The position numbers were made by a program, and so were the translations under genes. From Membranipora membranacea (Eukaryota; Bryozoa; Gymnolaemata; Cheilostomatida; Membraniporidae): a stretch of 64,000 nucleotides of DNA. Where the stretch lies: assembly GCA_914767715.1 (NCBI GenBank), contig OU612066.1, forward strand, positions 30,166,283 to 30,230,282, in the 5' to 3' direction. Under the pieces are notes generated by a model. That model was not told where the DNA came from. It searched no databases and saw only the letters and a program-made list of their open reading frames with translations. This document shows positions 45,928 through 58,300 of the stretch, one piece after another; the first letter of the stretch is position 1, and each line of letters starts with the position of its first letter.

Positions 45928-48900
45928 TCAAGGCATGATGGACAAATTTCTGAATTTCTGAGACATTGTAAAGATTAGTTGCTGATCATCATCTTCATTT
46001 AGGACATTAATGTCATCATTTAGCGTCTGTAAACTTGAGTCTGCTAATCGTTTCTTGTGGCACTGTTTGATGGCTTGATATATTTTCAGTAATATTATGG
46101 CAAAAATAATAGCCAGACAGCCAGACGAGTAATATGTCATTGTCCAGGCAAAGCTACTCTCTTTTGTTACCATTCCAGAAAATGTAGGTCCAAAGAAATC
46201 ACTACAAGCAAAAAGAGATCTTATCTATTGTTCCCAGTTGACTTCGGCTTTTCTTAATTGATAATATGCAGAATGTTAAAAACAAATAATTTATTTATTC
46301 GATGACAAAAATGCAATTTTCTTTTCACAAAAGCAATAAATATGGCTTTATTGGAATGACTTATAAAGACTGCAATTTCTACACTGAACTGGGTGTATTT
46401 TGTTCTCGATTATAGAGAGTTACCAAACCAACATCAGAACTCCTACAGCGGCTTAGATTGGGAAGCAGATAATTTGAAGTAAATACAACTTACCCGAAGG
46501 AAACAGTACTGAAGTAGAAACCTGATATAATTGCGGTGGTAGAAGTACTCATCTTCTGTGTCTCTTCCTCCTCCCCTCCACTATAACAGATGTTTAGAGT
46601 TACATAGTTTAGGACTTATCTGGGTGTTCAAACATTATAAATATTCCTATAATAAATCCGTACCTCAACAAGCATAATGCGGTCATTTATACATGTTTTT
46701 GGGATTGTGGTTGTGATGGTTCAAACTTATTATTTTGTGTGCACATTTGAAGACAAATCCAATGGAAATTAAAAACCGCGCTTCATAGAGAGGAGAAGAT
46801 AGGATATGTCAAAATCATTTACCTCTCATCTCCGAATGCTATGGACAGAGTTGGCACAATGACTGCTCCAAGACATACCCCCAGTATACCAAGACCGGTT
46901 AGCAGCATCCACAATGGTCTAAAAGAACACACATTACCATCATTGTAGTAAAGTTTAGCTGGCAGTCAATGCTTGCCCATCCCAATGGATCAGCAGGAGC
47001 TGTAGCAAGATATCCAGCGATTGATTTGAGCATTACGCTGAACAATGGACATACGATGCAATTCAAAATTATACCATACATAGTAGTCATGCTATCCAGC
47101 CCACTAGTGTTATCAGGAGCTGTCTTCTTTAAAGTCATTATTTCAAACTTTTCAATTTTAAAAAATTTAATAAAGTGTTGTTTGGGATTCAGATTCATGA
47201 CAACAGATAAAACCAGTGGGCGGAGCCATAAGCCTAATATTATATGATAGGATAGAATACAGTACTGCACTGAATCAAAATGCGCACTGTGATTTGAAAG
47301 GTGCTACCTTACCTGCTGAGCCATGTAAAAAGGGGACATGGCCCCATTATCAAAAAGTTCAGGCTTGCCAGACCATATCCGACTCCGCTCACATAGAATG
47401 GATCCAGGCGATTCTACAAGTAAATGTACAGATAGAGTGATCAGCATGCATTTGTTATTGTTTTATTGTGAGCTGAAACACTTTTTCTAGTTTAGTACTG
47501 TCTCTCCTTTACAAGAGGAAGGAAATATGTCATATGGACATTGTTAACTCATGGCAAGGTGACTTGCCAAACATTTTCAGAAAAACAAGAAATAAACTTT
47601 TATAATATTGTTGTCAGTTTGACCCTCAAGTTTTTTAAAGCTTTAAACTTCAGCATCTGAATCTAACTTGAAAAGCAACAATTTTGTTTTAAAATAGGTA
47701 ATGGTAACCACTTACGAATCTATCGAGACACTTTCCTATAATAGGAGAAGTCAGAGCGTAAGTAGAGAAGAGAAGAAGGAAACAAAGGGCACTCAACTCC
47801 TGAGTCAATCCAAACTAATGAATAAAATCATGATAATATTAAGTTTGAGTAATCTTGCTGCATACATTTGAATGATAGATCTCCCAAGGATAGATGTGTC
47901 TTCCCATCAATAAGACCACACAATTAAACAAAATTGAGAAGTTGATCAATTAGTTCTTTAGATTTAATTTGATCTCATTTTGGTGATTGCTAGCAGGAGG
48001 CCTTTGCAAATAATCACATTTTCTTACCGAAAGCAAAATGGTCAAGAAATGCGATTGAGGCACCAGTAAGTCAGCGGTCTCGATTATTCAGACTGAGACA
48101 TCCCGATACTTAGTTGCATTAGCATAAATTTTAACGGTGTTTAGATGTATGACATTAATATGAAACAAGTTTTACCTTGTTTCTAAGCTCAGGTTCCAGA
48201 ATAGGATCGACGCTCGCCCACATGGCAGCACTGAATGTAGCCATTACAAGAGCGAGAACCAGTTTTATATCACTCAATATGATACATATAGAGGCAGACT
48301 CAGCCTGATCATCATTTACACCAACTGGAACAAATAGTCACACTTTTACTTTTAGTTAATATGTATGTGCGCAAGCCCTGTATGCGTCAATGAAAATTAT
48401 TATCATCGGAACGAGAAGGAAAATGTCTTAAATTTTGCAACAGAGAAAAAAAACAGCATAAAAAAAAGTATTTATACACTGTTATAAATCCCCATATTGT
48501 TGTGTAAGCGGGAATAAAATCATAACTTACCGTCATGCGGTAGAGCAAAGTACATGACCATGCTCAGCCCTAACATGATAGCTCCAACTCCGATGAAGGT
48601 TCCAGCGAATCCTCCTACCTAAAACATGTTAATGGACTTTTGCACCAACTGAATGGGAGACCCTCGTTATTGTCAATTTAACCTGGCATTATAAACTGAA
48701 TAAAACAGCAGGCAGACATATATAATTCGATCAACTTAACAAATAGTTGTGAATGAGGGGAGCTTAGCTTAGTCCAATGCCTAGGGGATCAGATTGGTAC
48801 ACAGCATGGACTTTTTGTTACAAATCTATGACTTGATGTTACCCTACATTCCTAGATGGGAGTTATTCACACCTTCCTTGTCTGATGCGCCCTATCACAA

Positions 48901-51900
48901 AATTCAGCTACAGATACAATGGGCACTTGTAGCAAAAGATCTAGAGTTATGAACGAAAGCTCAATGCTCTACCACATTCTCAGTAACGTACCGCATAAAA
49001 CGCACTGCCTATAGCGGGTCCACACATTATACCGAGGCCTGAAGCGATCTCCGAATAGCTCTATTAAGAAGAGAAAAAATCTGTCAAAATTGAACATTAA
49101 CACACAACTGTCAGGTAATGAAAAATAATCATTTTTAAGTTCTTGACACACAATAGCCTATCAAGTGTCAATACAACTGTTGCCAATAGTATTAGGTTAA
49201 ATTCACATATACACAGTCAACCAACCAAGCCTGGCAATAAACAACATACCATGATGGATGTTTTTGCGTCAGGGAAGGTTACTGGTAGCAGAGTTAGCGC
49301 TGCTGTAGCAAATGACGTTTCACCAATTGACTGGATGGCTCTTATGGTGAACGCCAGCGCACAGAATCCTGCCTCAGGGCTAGACTGGTTTAATGTAGGA
49401 ACAAACTCTAGGACTCCAAATAACGCTGTACCCACTCCAGCTAAGACAAAACCAAATACAATTGTCTTGTGCAGTCCGATATGAGGTATCTAAAAATGTG
49501 GAAATTTTTAATGAGACAAACAGGTCTATGATAGCTGTCCTATCTAAGTCCAGTTCAGCACATAGAATTTGAAAGGAGTGCCATCGGCCTAAGGTTAATA
49601 AGTAAGAGTACAAATCATTGTCAATTCTAACCATGAAAATGGCCACTCCTATTCTATTGTAACCAACCATATTCACACATCAATAGAATTACTTCTAGGG
49701 GAAACCTGCACAATTATATCCTATCCAAGATCATGACATGTAATCCATGCAGGATCGATTGGCCATGCATTGGAAAACTTAATTTCAATTTCAATCAAAA
49801 CTATTCTAAATATAATCATTTAATATTTGTAATTTGTAAAACGATCCTGTTGTCAAAACTATCCAATGTCACTGGATGTCATGTTGCAAGTTATGCAGTG
49901 GTTTTGTTAGAATCTTTCCTGGAAAATCATCAAATCACTTTCAATCATTCATATTTCCATATATATGTATACATAAAATTTCAAATCATGAAGATGACCA
50001 GGTGCCACTATGAACTATGAATATGCATACCTCAATATCACATTCCGATCGGGGATTATCCCCTAATACCAGTCACAATTACCATTCTCATAAATGCACA
50101 AAATAAATGATCATTTGGAAGATCTAGCGCTACTCGAGCGAAAGTTTAGTGTATACTAGTGAACATATGAAAAATCTCGGAGACCAGAAAATGCTATATC
50201 AAGCAGCCAATTTTAAAATCGAGTATAGCTCCATTAAATAATGATAACTAACAGTAAGCAAACAACTATACTGGGTCAAGGATTGATATCGGGCTGGGAA
50301 AGTAGTATGTATTTAGCTTAAATCCATTTGACTCAATTAAGTTTTGTGCATGGGAGTGTAAAATAGACTCCCGCAACTCACTCAAGTGCCATTCACTATA
50401 TTGCACCACTTTTCTTTTTTTTTTCTGTAAAAACTCATACAAATACAACACAAAAGGGTGTACAAATTTGTAAGTATATACTAACATTTTGCTAAAATAA
50501 TTCATTTGACTATTTACCTGCAAGCTATTTTTGGGACTATGAACATTAATGGAGAGAAGCTTACAAGCAGAAATTCTCAACTACATAGGAAAATAATTAT
50601 AATCTTGACATTGCTTAGTTAATTTTAACCATCATCCATGGCCATCACTCTTATTCAATACCGAGTGTATTCAAGATTCACAAATAATAGATGTTATAAA
50701 GGCGCGGATCATGAATTAATTAGAAATTGCCTCCCCATAGCTAACTCTTGACAGAGTATATATATAAAACTGCAGTCTTAGAGAGTACTTTTTAACTGGT
50801 ATTTTGATCACCATCTACCAGCTGCAGAATCATGTATGACTTACAAATTCAGATGATATTGACTGCATTATAAACTTCTCAAAACTTATTATTGGTTATG
50901 TAAGGGAAGTTTGTAGACATACCAGTTTGCCCATGAAGGGAGATAATATTAGCTGTATGAGTGGAGAAATACCGAGAAGCCATCCTGTCAAATCTGGGTT
51001 CAGACCATGAGTTTCATCCTATATAAAAAAAACTCTGTCATTACAATATGAGATAACATACTGATTAAGAGATAACATGAGCCTGATTTGTAATAGATGA
51101 ATAGGTCGTCAGGATATAATGGGGTGAAGTCTTTAAGAGTTACTTCTCTTGGCTATTGCTAGACGAGGACATTTTGTTTATAGTTTTGCATATTATACAT
51201 GGATAGTTATGCTTATGGGAGCAGGTGACATATAGTGTACCAATAAACATTTCACCATAGCTAGCTGCAAATGAACTCAATCTTTGGTACACACATGTCA
51301 GAAGAATGTCAGAGCGATGTCCATTTACCGAATGACATCTTCTGATATTATCTGTAAAGACAAAAAAATTCTAGCACAGACTAGCAGCAACCCCCAATCC
51401 TTAGGGTATAGCTTGTCGGCTCGACTATGATCCATTTTGGGTTGACCACTGCCGGAACTGACCCGCTGTTTCTTTGTGTTAGTGATCGGTGATACATAAC
51501 CATCTTTGCAATTGATAATTGATTCTCAATAACCCACACCTGTTACAGGCCATAAAACCTGTCAAAGCAATCGCAATTAAAACCCAACGATCAAATAGAC
51601 TGTACTAAACAACATAGCCAACATCAATTTTCAGTGAATGGTCAAGAATGATATTTTGCATTTTTGCACCAGTCGTATTTCAGCAACCAACCTATACAGT
51701 CGGCCATGTTAGCCATCTACTCAAAAGTTTTCTTACTGAAGAAACAGAAGTATAAAGTTTTCTGAACGTTAATAACAATAACTTTAAGAATTACAAGAAT
51801 AAATTTTGGACTGATATATAAGGAGGCAAGGTTAGTTATAACAACCTATTTTCTGTCATTTATAACAACCATATTTCGGTTCGTCTATAAGCTTGCATAC

Positions 51901-52922
51901 CAAATAATCATGCAATTGTTTCCATAAAATATCACTTATGGTATTTTCAAACTTACGATAATGCTACCTTTTACTATGTTAAGAAATCATCAACTTAACA
52001 AGTTTCACGTCAGATTTGACTTTTAAATTTCACAATCAAACAAATTTTTATGAGTCATTCTTAATTCTTTAGACTTCACGGTGTCCCGGATTAAATAATA
52101 AAGACAAAGACAAACGGCAAACAAGCAGATTAATCTAACACACCCGTGCATCTCCTCTAAGCAATCCACCAGAGTTGAGAGTTTATTAAAACTCTACATT
52201 ATCCTAGCCCCATTCTTTCACCTAGTCTGAACGATCATTCCATAAAATGCATTAAAGGGTACTCCTGCCATTATTCATGCTCCCAATGCACTCTAAAGCT
52301 TAATGAGGTTACAAAATATGTCAGCAAGATTATCCACACCAATGTAGATACCAACGCAAGATCGATCCCAATTATTTATCTTAACAATATGAATATAGTA
52401 ATAATGATATGGCTCTACCTGGTTGAATTCCGCGAATGGACATATAAAGCAAATCTCTTTGTGAAATTTGTGTCATCAGAATTTTTTGACTCTGCGCGGG
52501 TTTCAAAATAATATGATTTCAAGATATTCACAACACACTACAATACGACATACAGTTTTCTGCGGGCTCGATACCAATCAGAAAAAATCACATGCATAAA
52601 TCAATCAGCCAAATAACTGGCAACTATAATGGCTTCCGTTCATGTCACATGATCGCTTTGCGTTTTATATTATTCTGGATCCATGCAAATTTTACGACGT
52701 AATTTTGTTAAAACTTACAATCTTAGGTAGGAAGGGTGCTGGCAATGACACACAGGCATTGACAAAGAACACTCCGGTGAATATCAATAGCAGGAGAACC
52801 TTCTCCTGGCGTGTGTAGGATGATTCTTTCTTCTGATTCTGATGAGAACTGTCTTTAGCATCATCGCTTGAAAGTTTCTTGGCTTCTACTGAAGTGATGC
52901 TTGAGAGTTCATATTCAGCCAT
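45928..52922 (-). CDS. SLC18B1-like: MFS transporter C, SLC18B1-like (11 exons)
   Basis: Exons in transcript order: 52922-52719, 51018-50923, 49489-49250, 49060-48992, 48618-48531, 48324-48176, 47814-47716, 47413-47313, 46918-46823, 46580-46494, 46201-45928. All borders are GT-AG and the frame is open for 500 residues. Same 12-helix layout and intron phases as A and B, with motif A SPFMGKLIPHIG, motif C GLGIMCGPAIG and GKCLDRF before TM9. Exon 3 is about 75% identical in protein to A by hand count. An ATG at 52973 would add 17 residues, but 52922 aligns with the start of gene B and is preferred. The C-terminal tail is acidic (NEDDDQQ) and unlike A and B. Function inferred as a proton-coupled organic cation/amine carrier. 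Transcription runs toward gene B's promoter region. Confidence 0.85.
46919..47312 (-). other. Gene C intron 9-to-8 interval, open frames without support
   Basis: Overlapping open frames exist on both strands (46899-47270 minus, 46969-47247 plus). Neither has splice support or a recognisable domain, and the intron is bounded by good exons, so I regard it as intronic. Confidence 0.5.
49490..50922 (-). other. Gene C intron 2
   Basis: No repeat or coding content recognised. Short frames at 49733-50020 and 50266-50580 lack motifs. Confidence 0.45.
51019..52718 (-). other. Gene C intron 1
   Basis: About 1.7 kb without a recognised repeat or exon. Confidence 0.45.
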
Positions 52923-53251
52923 TGTAGCATTAACTTTGTACCCTAACTGCAGCTGTGTGCTACTTATTTCCAAATTAGAATTTTACAGATATGATTTTAT
53001 TCTTCTTCATGGTACCAAAAGTGCAACCTATTATATCATTTTTATGAAAATTTGTATAAATGTGAGGTATCACTTTACAAATATGATCATTAAACCCTGT
53101 GCCTACATGGCCAGCAATGGATGTGTGCAGATGAATGCGCCTAATATACAGGGTCGGTCAATAAGCTAGATAGGCCTATCAAGAGCTTATACTATTCCTT
53201 TTGATATGGATAGAATCTGTGGTTGACTTCTATCGAACATTTTGAATTAAG

Positions 53252-53298
53252 TTAACCAATCACTACCAAAGAACTCAATATGGCCACACCTCTTTTAC
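53252..53298 (-). promoter_or_regulatory. Conserved upstream module of gene C with CCAAT box
   Basis: On the transcript strand it reads AAAAGAGGTGTGGCC, ATTGAGT and TGATTGGTTA, matching 2284-2330 upstream of gene A in order and spacing. It lies about 340 bases before the gene C start codon. Confidence 0.5.
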
Positions 53299-54509
53299 AA
53301 AAAAAAGCAGAGGAATATGTCAACTTGTATGGTTGTACAATCATAGATAATGACAAATATGATATTCTGTCTAATGCCTTGTGGTTTGGTGTCATATAAC
53401 AAAGGTCATCAAACCATATCACATTCTCAAAACAGATTGGGGAGAACCTAAACCAACAATAGTCAGCCTCTTAAAAGCTATTGGTACTGTATAATTTTCA
53501 TTGAATGAAAGGCAAATCGTCTACCTCGTAAATATACTTTTATCACCCCTTCATTGTTTATATTGATGGCACTATCAACCAATACAAGGGGCTATTGTTT
53601 TTTTTTCAGTAAACATTAGCTTCATAATGACAATTAAGATTCCCTGAATTTGAGTCTTTTCCATCTATGTTGTGAAATATTTTTCACAGAGAACCATTTA
53701 AGAAATTCAAGCTCATTTATTATTTGAAGAATTCATAATTGTCCTGATTGGTGATAAAAGATTGAACAGGGCTTCTTAACAATTTTATAGTGCTGGCCTG
53801 TGAAGTCTTTATCTTTTCTCCCAAGCATTTGTTCAGCCAAATTATGGTGACAGTAAACACAACTTCAACAGTTCTATTGATTAGTTGATAAACCTTGTTA
53901 GAATCATTTATTTGAGCTATTGAAATTTATTACATTGTATTGTATTGGTATCTTGAGTATCTGTGTGTGCTGCAGCTGTTTATATTCATTCAATTTAGGT
54001 GGAACTGTGATTGGGAGGATAGGAAAACGGCAATAAAGTCACTGCAGTAATTCATGTCAGAAGCTGCACATCGGATTACAGCAGTAATCAATTTAAGTGG
54101 CACAAATTTTATTGATAACAAGTCTTAGCACTAATGTAGTGGTGGCAACAATAAAATACTGCGAATTCTTCTTTTGGGAATTAAGCAGTCTGTATATAGA
54201 GCGTCCACAATATATTATTACAGGATTATGAAATTTCTCTATTGAATAATCAGCTGTAGCCTAATAATTTTTATGCCTTTCGATTGAGTCAAAATTTTAC
54301 ACTTATACCAGGAAACCTGTGGGCGTGTTTCAGGGCGCCCATCCCCCTCCCCCGAATTCACTACCAGATAAAAGGTCAAGATACATAAATGATATTTATG
54401 ATATGTTTTGAAAAATGCATTAATATTTATGTCTAAAATGGTGTCATTCTGTTATCTCTCTTGTTTTTGGTGCGGCCAGTGCATAAATTCTGTCCATGAC
54501 AAACAGACG
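53299..54509. other. Spacer between gene C and satellite
   Basis: AT-rich, no gene or repeat recognised. Confidence 0.5.
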
Positions 54510-57500
54510 TGACAACGGCAGACCGATACAGGAATAATTCCTGCATTTGCGGGCGAGATAAGTTACCTCAAACTGGCATTTATAGTGTGATGTAATGTGA
54601 AGGAAATTACAACGACAGACAGAGACAGGAATACTTCCTGCAGTTGTGGACAAGATAAGTTACCTCAAACTGGCATTTATAGTGAGATGTAATGTGAAGG
54701 AAATTACAACAACAGACAGAGACAGGAATACTTCCTGCAGTTGTGGACAAGATAAGTTACCTCAAACTGGCATTTATAGTGAGATGTAATGTGAAGGAAA
54801 TTACAACGACAGACAGAGACAGGAATACTTCCTGCAGTTGTGGACAAGATATGTTACCTTAAGCTGGCATTTATAGTGAGATGTAATGTGAAGGAAATTA
54901 CAACAACAGACAGAGACAGGAATACTTCCTGCAGTTGTGGACAAGATAAGTTACCTCAAACTGGCATTTATAGTGAGATGTAATGTGAAGGAAATTACAA
55001 CGACAGACAGAGACAGGAATACTTCCTGCAGTCGCGGACAAGATAAGTTACCTCAAGCTGGCATTTATAGTGAGATGTAATGTGAAGGAAATTACAACGA
55101 CAGACAGAGACAGGAATACTTCCTGCAGTTGTGGACAAGATAAGTTACCTCAAACTGGCATTTATAGTGAGATGTAATGTGAAGGAAATTACAACAACAG
55201 ACAGAGACAGGAATACTTCCTGCAGTTGTGGACAAGATAAGTTACCTCAAGCTGGCATTTATAGTGAGATGTAATGTGAAGGAAATTACAACGACAGACA
55301 GAGACAGGAATACTTCCTGCAGTTGTGGACAAGATAAGTTACCTTAAGCTGGCATTTATAGTGAGATGTAATGTGAAGGAAATTACAACAACAGACAGAG
55401 ACAGGAATACTTCCTGCAGTTGTGGACAAGATAAGTTACCTCAAACTGGCATTTATAGTGAGATGTAATGTGAAGGAAATTACAACAACAGACAGAGACA
55501 GGAATACTTCCTGCAGTTGTGGACAAGATAAGTTACCTCAAACTGGCATTTATAGTGAGATGTAATGTGAAGGAAATTACAACAACAGACAGAGACAGGA
55601 ATACTTCCTGCAGTTGTGGACAAGATAAGTTACCTCAAGCTGGCATTTATAGTGAGATGTAATGTGAAGGAAATTACAACAACAGACAGAGACAGGAATA
55701 CTTCCTGCAGTTGTGGACAAGATAAGTTACCTCAAACTGGCATTTATAGTGAGATGTAATGTGAAGGAAATTACAACGACAGACAGAGACAGGAATACTT
55801 CCTGCAGTTGTGGACAAGATAAGTTACCTTAAGCTGGCATTTATAGTGAGATGTAATGTGAAGGAAATTACAACAACAAACAGAGACAGGAATACTTCCT
55901 GCAGTTGTGGACAAGATAAGTTACCTCAAACTGGCATTTATAGTGAGATGTAATGTGAAGGAAATTACAACAACAGACAGAGACAGGAATACTTCCTGCA
56001 GTTGTGGACAAGATAAGTTACCTCAAACTGGCATTTATAGTGAGATGTAATGTGAAGGAAATTACAACAACAGACAGAGACAGGAATACTTCCTGCAGTT
56101 GTGGACAAGATAAGTTACCTCAAGCTGGCATTTATAGTGAGATGTAATGTGAAGGAAATTACAACAACAGACAGAGACAGGAATACTTCCTGCAGTTGTG
56201 GACAAGATAAGTTACCTCAAACTGGCATTTATAGTGAGATGTAATGTGAAGGAAATTACAACGACAGACAGAGACAGGAATACTTCCTGCAGTTGTGGAC
56301 AAGATAAGTTACCTCAAGCTGGCATTTATAGTGAGATGTAATGTGAAGGAAATTACAACGACAGACAGAGACAGGAATACTTCCTGCAGTTGTGGACAAG
56401 ATAAGTTACCTCAAACTGGCATTTATAGTGAGATGTAATGTGAAGGAAATTACAACAACAGACAGAGACAGGAATACTTCCTGCAGTTGTGGACAAGATA
56501 AGTTACCTCAAACTGGCATTTATAGTGAGATGTAATGTGAAGGAAATTACAACAACAGACAGAGACAGGAATACTTCCTGCAGTTGTGGACAAGATAAGT
56601 TACCTCAAGCTGGCATTTATAGTGAGATGTAATGTGAAGGAAATTACAACAACAGACAGAGACAGGAATACTTCCTGCAGTTGTGGACAAGATAAGTTAC
56701 CTCAAACTGGCATTTATAGTGAGATGTAATGTGAAGGAAATTACAACGACAGACAGAGACAGGAATACTTCCTGCAGTTGTGGACAAGATAAGTTACCTC
56801 AAGCTGGCATTTATAGTGAGATGTAATGTGAAGGAAATTACAACAACAGACAGAGACAGGAATACTTCCTGCAGTTGTGGACAAGATAAGTTACCTCAAA
56901 CTGGCATTTATAGTGAGATGTAATGTGAAGGAAATTACAACGACAGACAGAGACAGGAATACTTCCTGCAGTTGTGGACAAGATAAGTTACCTCAAGCTG
57001 GCATTTATAGTGAGATGTAATGTGAAGGAAATTACAACGACAGACAGAGACAGGAATACTTCCTGCAGTTGTGGACAAGATAAGTTACCTCAAACTGGCA
57101 TTTATAGTGAGATGTAATGTGAAGGAAATTACAACAACAGACAGAGACAGGAATACTTCCTGCAGTTGTGGACAAGATAAGTTACCTTAAGCTGGCATTT
57201 ATAGTGAGATGTAATGTGAAGGAAATTACAACAACAGACAGAGACAGGAATACTTCCTGCAGTTGTGGACAAGATAAGTTACCTCAAACTGGCATTTATA
57301 GTGAGATGTAATGTGAAGGAAATTACAACGACAGACAGAGACAGGAATACTTCCTGCAGTTGTGGACAAGATAAGTTACCTTAAGCTGGCATTTATAGTG
57401 AGATGTAATGTGAAGGAAATTACAACAACAGACAGAGACAGGAATACTTCCTGCAGTTGTGGACAAGATATGTTACCTTAAGCTGGCATTTATAGTGAGA

Positions 57501-58300
57501 TGTAATGTGAAGGAAATTACAACAACAGACAGAGACAGGAATACTTCCTGCAGTTGTGGACAAGATAAGTTACCTTAAGCTGGCATTTATAGTGAGATGT
57601 AATGTGAAGGAAATTACAACAACAGACAGAGACAGGAATACTTCCTGCAGTTGTGGACAAGATAAGTTACCTCAAACTGGCATTTATAGTGAGATGTAAT
57701 GTGAAGGAAATTACAACGACAGACAGAGACAGGAATACTTCCTGCAGTTGTGGACAAGATAAGTTACCTTTAGCTGGCATTTATAGTGAGATGTAATGTG
57801 AAGGAAATTACAACAACAGACAGAGACAGGAATACTTCCTGCAGTTGTGGACAAGATATGTTACCTTAAGCTGGCATTTATAGTGAGATGTAATGTGAAG
57901 GAAATTACAACAACAGACAGAGACAGGAATACTTCCTGCAGTTGTGGACAAGATAAGTTACCTCAAACTGGCATTTATAGTGAGATGTAATGTGAAGGAA
58001 ATTACAACGACAGACAGAGACAGGAATACTTCCTGCAGTTGTGGACAAGATAAGTTACCTTAAGCTGGCATTTATAGTGAGATGTAATGTGAAGGAAATT
58101 ACAACAACAGACAGAGACAGGAATACTTCCTGCAGTTGTGGACAAGATAAGTTACCTCAAACTGGCATTTATAGTGAGATGTAATGTGAAGGAATTGACA
58201 ACGAAAGACCGAGACAGGAATACTTCCTGCAATTGTGGACAAAATAAGTTACCTAATGCTGGCAGTTAAAGTGAGATATAATGTGAAGGAAATAACGATG
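54510..58300. repeat. 97-bp satellite array, about 39 units
   Basis: Unit of 97 bases containing GACAGACAGAGACAGGAATA, CTTCCTGCAGTTGTGGACAA, GATAAGTTACCT, GGCATTTATAGTGAGATGTA and ATGTGAAGGAAATTACAAC. The first and last units are diverged, while the interior is nearly homogeneous. Variant sites (CAAC-A or G-ACAG; CTCAAAC, CTCAAGC or CTTAAGC; GATAAG or GATATG) form higher-order blocks. No coding frame is preserved because 97 is not a multiple of three. Confidence 0.95.

Noticed and set aside
46899-47270. 123-residue frame on the gene C strand, and an overlapping plus-strand frame with a vague retropepsin flavour
   Set aside because: It lies between two well-supported exons, lacks a recognisable motif (no intact DTG) and has no splice support.
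52923-52973. Upstream ATG of gene C adding 17 residues
   Set aside because: The downstream ATG aligns with the start of gene B; the extension has no counterpart.
54510-58300. CRISPR-like array
   Set aside because: The whole 97-base period is conserved with no variable spacers, and the window is eukaryotic. It is a satellite.
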